Below the pieces are notes generated by a model. The model saw only the letters and a list, made by a program, of their open reading frames with translations. It was not told the origin of the DNA and did not search any database. The position numbers were made by a program, and so were the translations under genes. Positions 62,073 to 64,000 of a DNA stretch of 64,000 nucleotides are shown here, in pieces; the stretch's first letter is position 1, and each line of letters opens with the position of its first letter. Origin of the DNA: Shewanella sp. ANA-3 (GTDB lineage Bacteria > Pseudomonadota > Gammaproteobacteria > Enterobacterales > Shewanellaceae). The stretch is taken from NCBI RefSeq assembly GCF_000203935.1, contig NC_008577.1:1736001-1800000 (forward strand), read 5' to 3'.

Positions 62073-63296
62073 TTACATCAAAAAGCTGAGGTAGCCCTGC
62101 AATACAATTAAATTGACTATATCGATAAAGAAGGCGCCGACAATCGGTACCACCATAAAGGCCTGAGGAGAGGGGCCTGTGCGTGACACCAGTGCGCCCA
62201 TATTCATCACCGCCGTAGGAGTGGCGCCCATACCAAAGCCACAGTGACCGCCGGTGATCACCGCTGCGTCATAGTTGCTGCCCATGATTTTAAAGGTCAC
62301 AAAATAGGCGAATACCGCCAGCACTGCGGTTTGCACTAGCAGGATAATCAGTAGTGGGATAGCCAGATCCAAAATTTCCCACAATTTGAGGTTCATCAAG
62401 GCCATAGAGAGAAATAACGACAGTGCCACAGTGCCTATTACATCGATACTCTCGGTATGGGGTTTATAACCTCGGGTCACTTCGGTGATGTTGGCGATGA
62501 TCACCCCAAGAAACAGGGCATAGACAAAGTCCGGCATCTTGAGCCAATTCAGCTGATATTCGCTGACAAGCACAGTAAACCATTTCGCCCCAGCAACGCA
62601 GATAAGCAGTACAAACAGGGTTTCGATGATTGTCTTAGCGGTGACTTGGTCTTCTTCGAGCTGATCGTAGGTGACCAGTTGAGGATGCGTGGCGTGGTGT
62701 TTACGGCCCATGCCGTAGCTTGAGACCAGATTGTGTTTGCCAATTAATCGCTGCGCGACGGGGCCGCCGATAATGCCGCCCATGACTAAGCCAAAGGTAG
62801 CCGCCGCCATGGCCAGCTCTAAGGTGTTGATGCCGTAGTTTTCGGCAAAGGTTTGTGACCAGGCAACGCCAGTCCCATGGCCGCCTGACAGCGTAATTGA
62901 GCCTGCGATAAGGCCTAAGATGGGGTCTAAACCGAGGAGGCTTGCAAGACTCACCCCAACAGCATTTTGAATGACGATATAGACCGAAGCGACGCCTAAA
63001 AAGATAAACACTTTTTTGCCGCCACTGAGCAGTAGCTTATAGTTTGCAGATAAACCTATCGTACTGAAAAACATCAGCATTAAGGTATTTTGCATGGGTA
63101 AACTAAAGGCGAGGGTGATGTCTTGGAAATGTAAAAAGGCCACGACGGCGGCGACGACTAGCCCGCCAACGATAGGTTCGGGAATATTGTATTGTCTAAA
63201 AACACGCACATGGCGATTGATGGAATGGCCAATAAACAGCACGAAGATAGCAATTAAGAACGACTCGAGTTCGCCAATTGTATAAGTGGTGTGCAT
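62073..63296 (-). CDS. gltS: Sodium/glutamate symporter
   Basis: A 407-residue polytopic carrier of usual length with about ten to eleven membrane helices. Family motifs are the two re-entrant Gly-rich loops GSITLSGGHGTGVAW and VITGGHCGFGMGATPTA, located in equivalent positions of the two repeats. It takes up glutamate with sodium. It has no neighbours on the same strand; the first ATG is used. Confidence 0.95.
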   Translation of the reverse strand: MHTTYTIGELESFLIAIFVLFIGHSINRHVRVFRQYNIPEPIVGGLVVAAVVAFLHFQDITLAFSLPMQNTLMLMFFSTIGLSANYKLLLSGGKKVFIFLGVASVYIVIQNAVGVSLASLLGLDPILGLIAGSITLSGGHGTGVAWSQTFAENYGINTLELAMAAATFGLVMGGIIGGPVAQRLIGKHNLVSSYGMGRKHHATHPQLVTYDQLEEDQVTAKTIIETLFVLLICVAGAKWFTVLVSEYQLNWLKMPDFVYALFLGVIIANITEVTRGYKPHTESIDVIGTVALSLFLSMALMNLKLWEILDLAIPLLIILLVQTAVLAVFAYFVTFKIMGSNYDAAVITGGHCGFGMGATPTAVMNMGALVSRTGPSPQAFMVVPIVGAFFIDIVNLIVLQGYLSFLM

Positions 63297-63861
63297 GATA
63301 GTTCCTTACAAATGGTTTGTGTGGGAATACCGCTGTACTCAAGCTGGCTGTATTCAAGCTGAGTGAGGGCGACCCATCTCGTTATTTAGCATTATCTAAT
63401 GCTAAGTGTTAAACGCGCGACCTAAGGACAGATTCTTATCAATCCCCAAGACTGGAGAAGGAGTATTAAGCGCGAATATGAACCGTATTGGTGTAGTTGA
63501 TCAGTATCGCGACAGAGGGTGCGGATACTGAAGATAATGAACTTGCTCGGAGTGTTAACTGTGCTTCAGTGCGGGCGCTAACACGTCAATAGCGATAAGC
63601 AAGAGGTGGGGAGTGTAACAGAAAAATGCGCCAATGTCGTTAAATTGTCTTTAAAATCATTGTGTTGCATTTATGTTTTTCGGCTGTTGCCAGATGCGAG
63701 CGCTGCATTGCAAAAAATCACGTCGATAAATAAATCGCCACAGGGGATTTTTATCTCTGATTTTCAAGCCATTATTCAGCATAGCGTTAACCCTCGACTC
63801 TGCGCTTGGTAACATTTTATTCTCAAGCCAGTTACCGATAATGGCGGAGTCGAAAAAACTG
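63297..63861. other. Intergenic region between gltS and the epimerase gene
   Basis: About 565 bp without a supported gene. A perfect 8-bp inverted repeat TAGCATTA / TAATGCTA (63387-63394, 63397-63404) lies 91 bp upstream of gltS and could be an operator. A frame at 63606-63812 has no ribosome-binding site and unlikely composition. Confidence 0.4.
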
Positions 63862-64000
63862 TTAACTCGCGAGTACGTCCCTTAGCGCAGGTTCGAGTCG
63901 CTCAAAACGGAAGCTAAACCCTGCATCTAGCGCATGTTTGGGGAGCACAAATTGCCCTTCGATAAGTAACTCCGCCATTTCGCCCATCGCGAGTCGCAGC
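63862..64000 (-). CDS. YfcH/SDR39U1-type epimerase, C-terminal fragment (5' partial)
   Basis: The minus-strand frame ending at a TAA (63862-63864) is open to the window edge. It reads LRLAMGEMAELLIEGQFVLP, then KHALDAGFSFRFERLEPALR, with stop after LAS. This is the C-terminal segment of TIGR01777-type NAD-dependent epimerases (YfcH), where E-x-x-x-GQ-x-V-x-P and AGF-x-F are conserved. The function is unknown. The start and Rossmann domain lie outside the window. Confidence 0.85.
   Translation of the reverse strand, partial: LRLAMGEMAELLIEGQFVLPKHALDAGFSFRFERLEPALRDVLAS

Noticed and set aside
63606..63812. 68-codon plus-strand frame
   Set aside because: No ribosome-binding site, odd composition and no recognisable domain; treated as chance.

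Overview
The window looks like chromosomal DNA of a Shewanella of the oneidensis/putrefaciens group. The evidence is a periplasmic flavocytochrome-type reductase with a small tetrahaem cytochrome, a putrebactin-type pubABC-putA siderophore operon with a FhuF-like ferric reductase, a trp operon with fused trpCF beside yciV-yciO-scpAB-rluB, a VolA-type surface lipase, and moderate GC with Fur and CRP sites of gammaproteobacterial form. I see no plasmid, phage, rRNA, tRNA or CRISPR signature.

Layout. 1-2.9 kb: end of a fumarate/urocanate-reductase-family flavoprotein, a periplasmic histidine/tyrosine-ammonia-lyase homologue that lacks the MIO-forming triad, and a tetrahaem cytochrome, closed by a strong terminator. 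3-5.2 kb: S33 aminopeptidase and a glyoxalase II-like hydrolase. 5.4-9.9 kb: a molybdenum hydroxylase operon (XdhC chaperone, MocA-type cytidylyltransferase, 2Fe-2S subunit, Tat-exported Mo subunit). 10.2-12.4 kb: DUF1097 membrane protein and a chemoreceptor. 12.7-14.65 kb: an islet of small accessory genes. 14.7-24.2 kb: xthA-yciI-yciB, then the ferric-siderophore reductase, receptor and pubCBA under a Fur box. 24.5-29 kb: two small genes, then a catecholate-type TonB receptor divergent from an IroE/Fes-like esterase, with Fur and CRP sites between them.

29-36.4 kb: complete trpEGD(CF)BA operon with a leader peptide carrying three consecutive Trp codons and an attenuator. 36.4-46.7 kb: yciV (PHP), yciO, scpA, scpB, rluB, then an accessory insertion (BNR-repeat protein and an IS200/IS605 TnpA element), yciK, a large lipase lipoprotein and sohB. 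46.9-52.1 kb: an AraC-type regulator beside two lipoproteins of an uncharacterised di-haem family, the larger one fused to a beta-helix domain. 52.5-55.8 kb: an MprF-like lysyl-phosphatidylglycerol synthase with a VirJ-like hydrolase. 55.9-64 kb: DUF3083-like protein, tesA divergent from ybbAP, a lepB-type signal peptidase, gltS, and the tail of a YfcH-like epimerase.

The most interesting items are the MIO-less lyase in a respiratory reductase cluster, the beta-helix/di-haem fusion with its tandem partner, and the orphan exported Mo hydroxylase.
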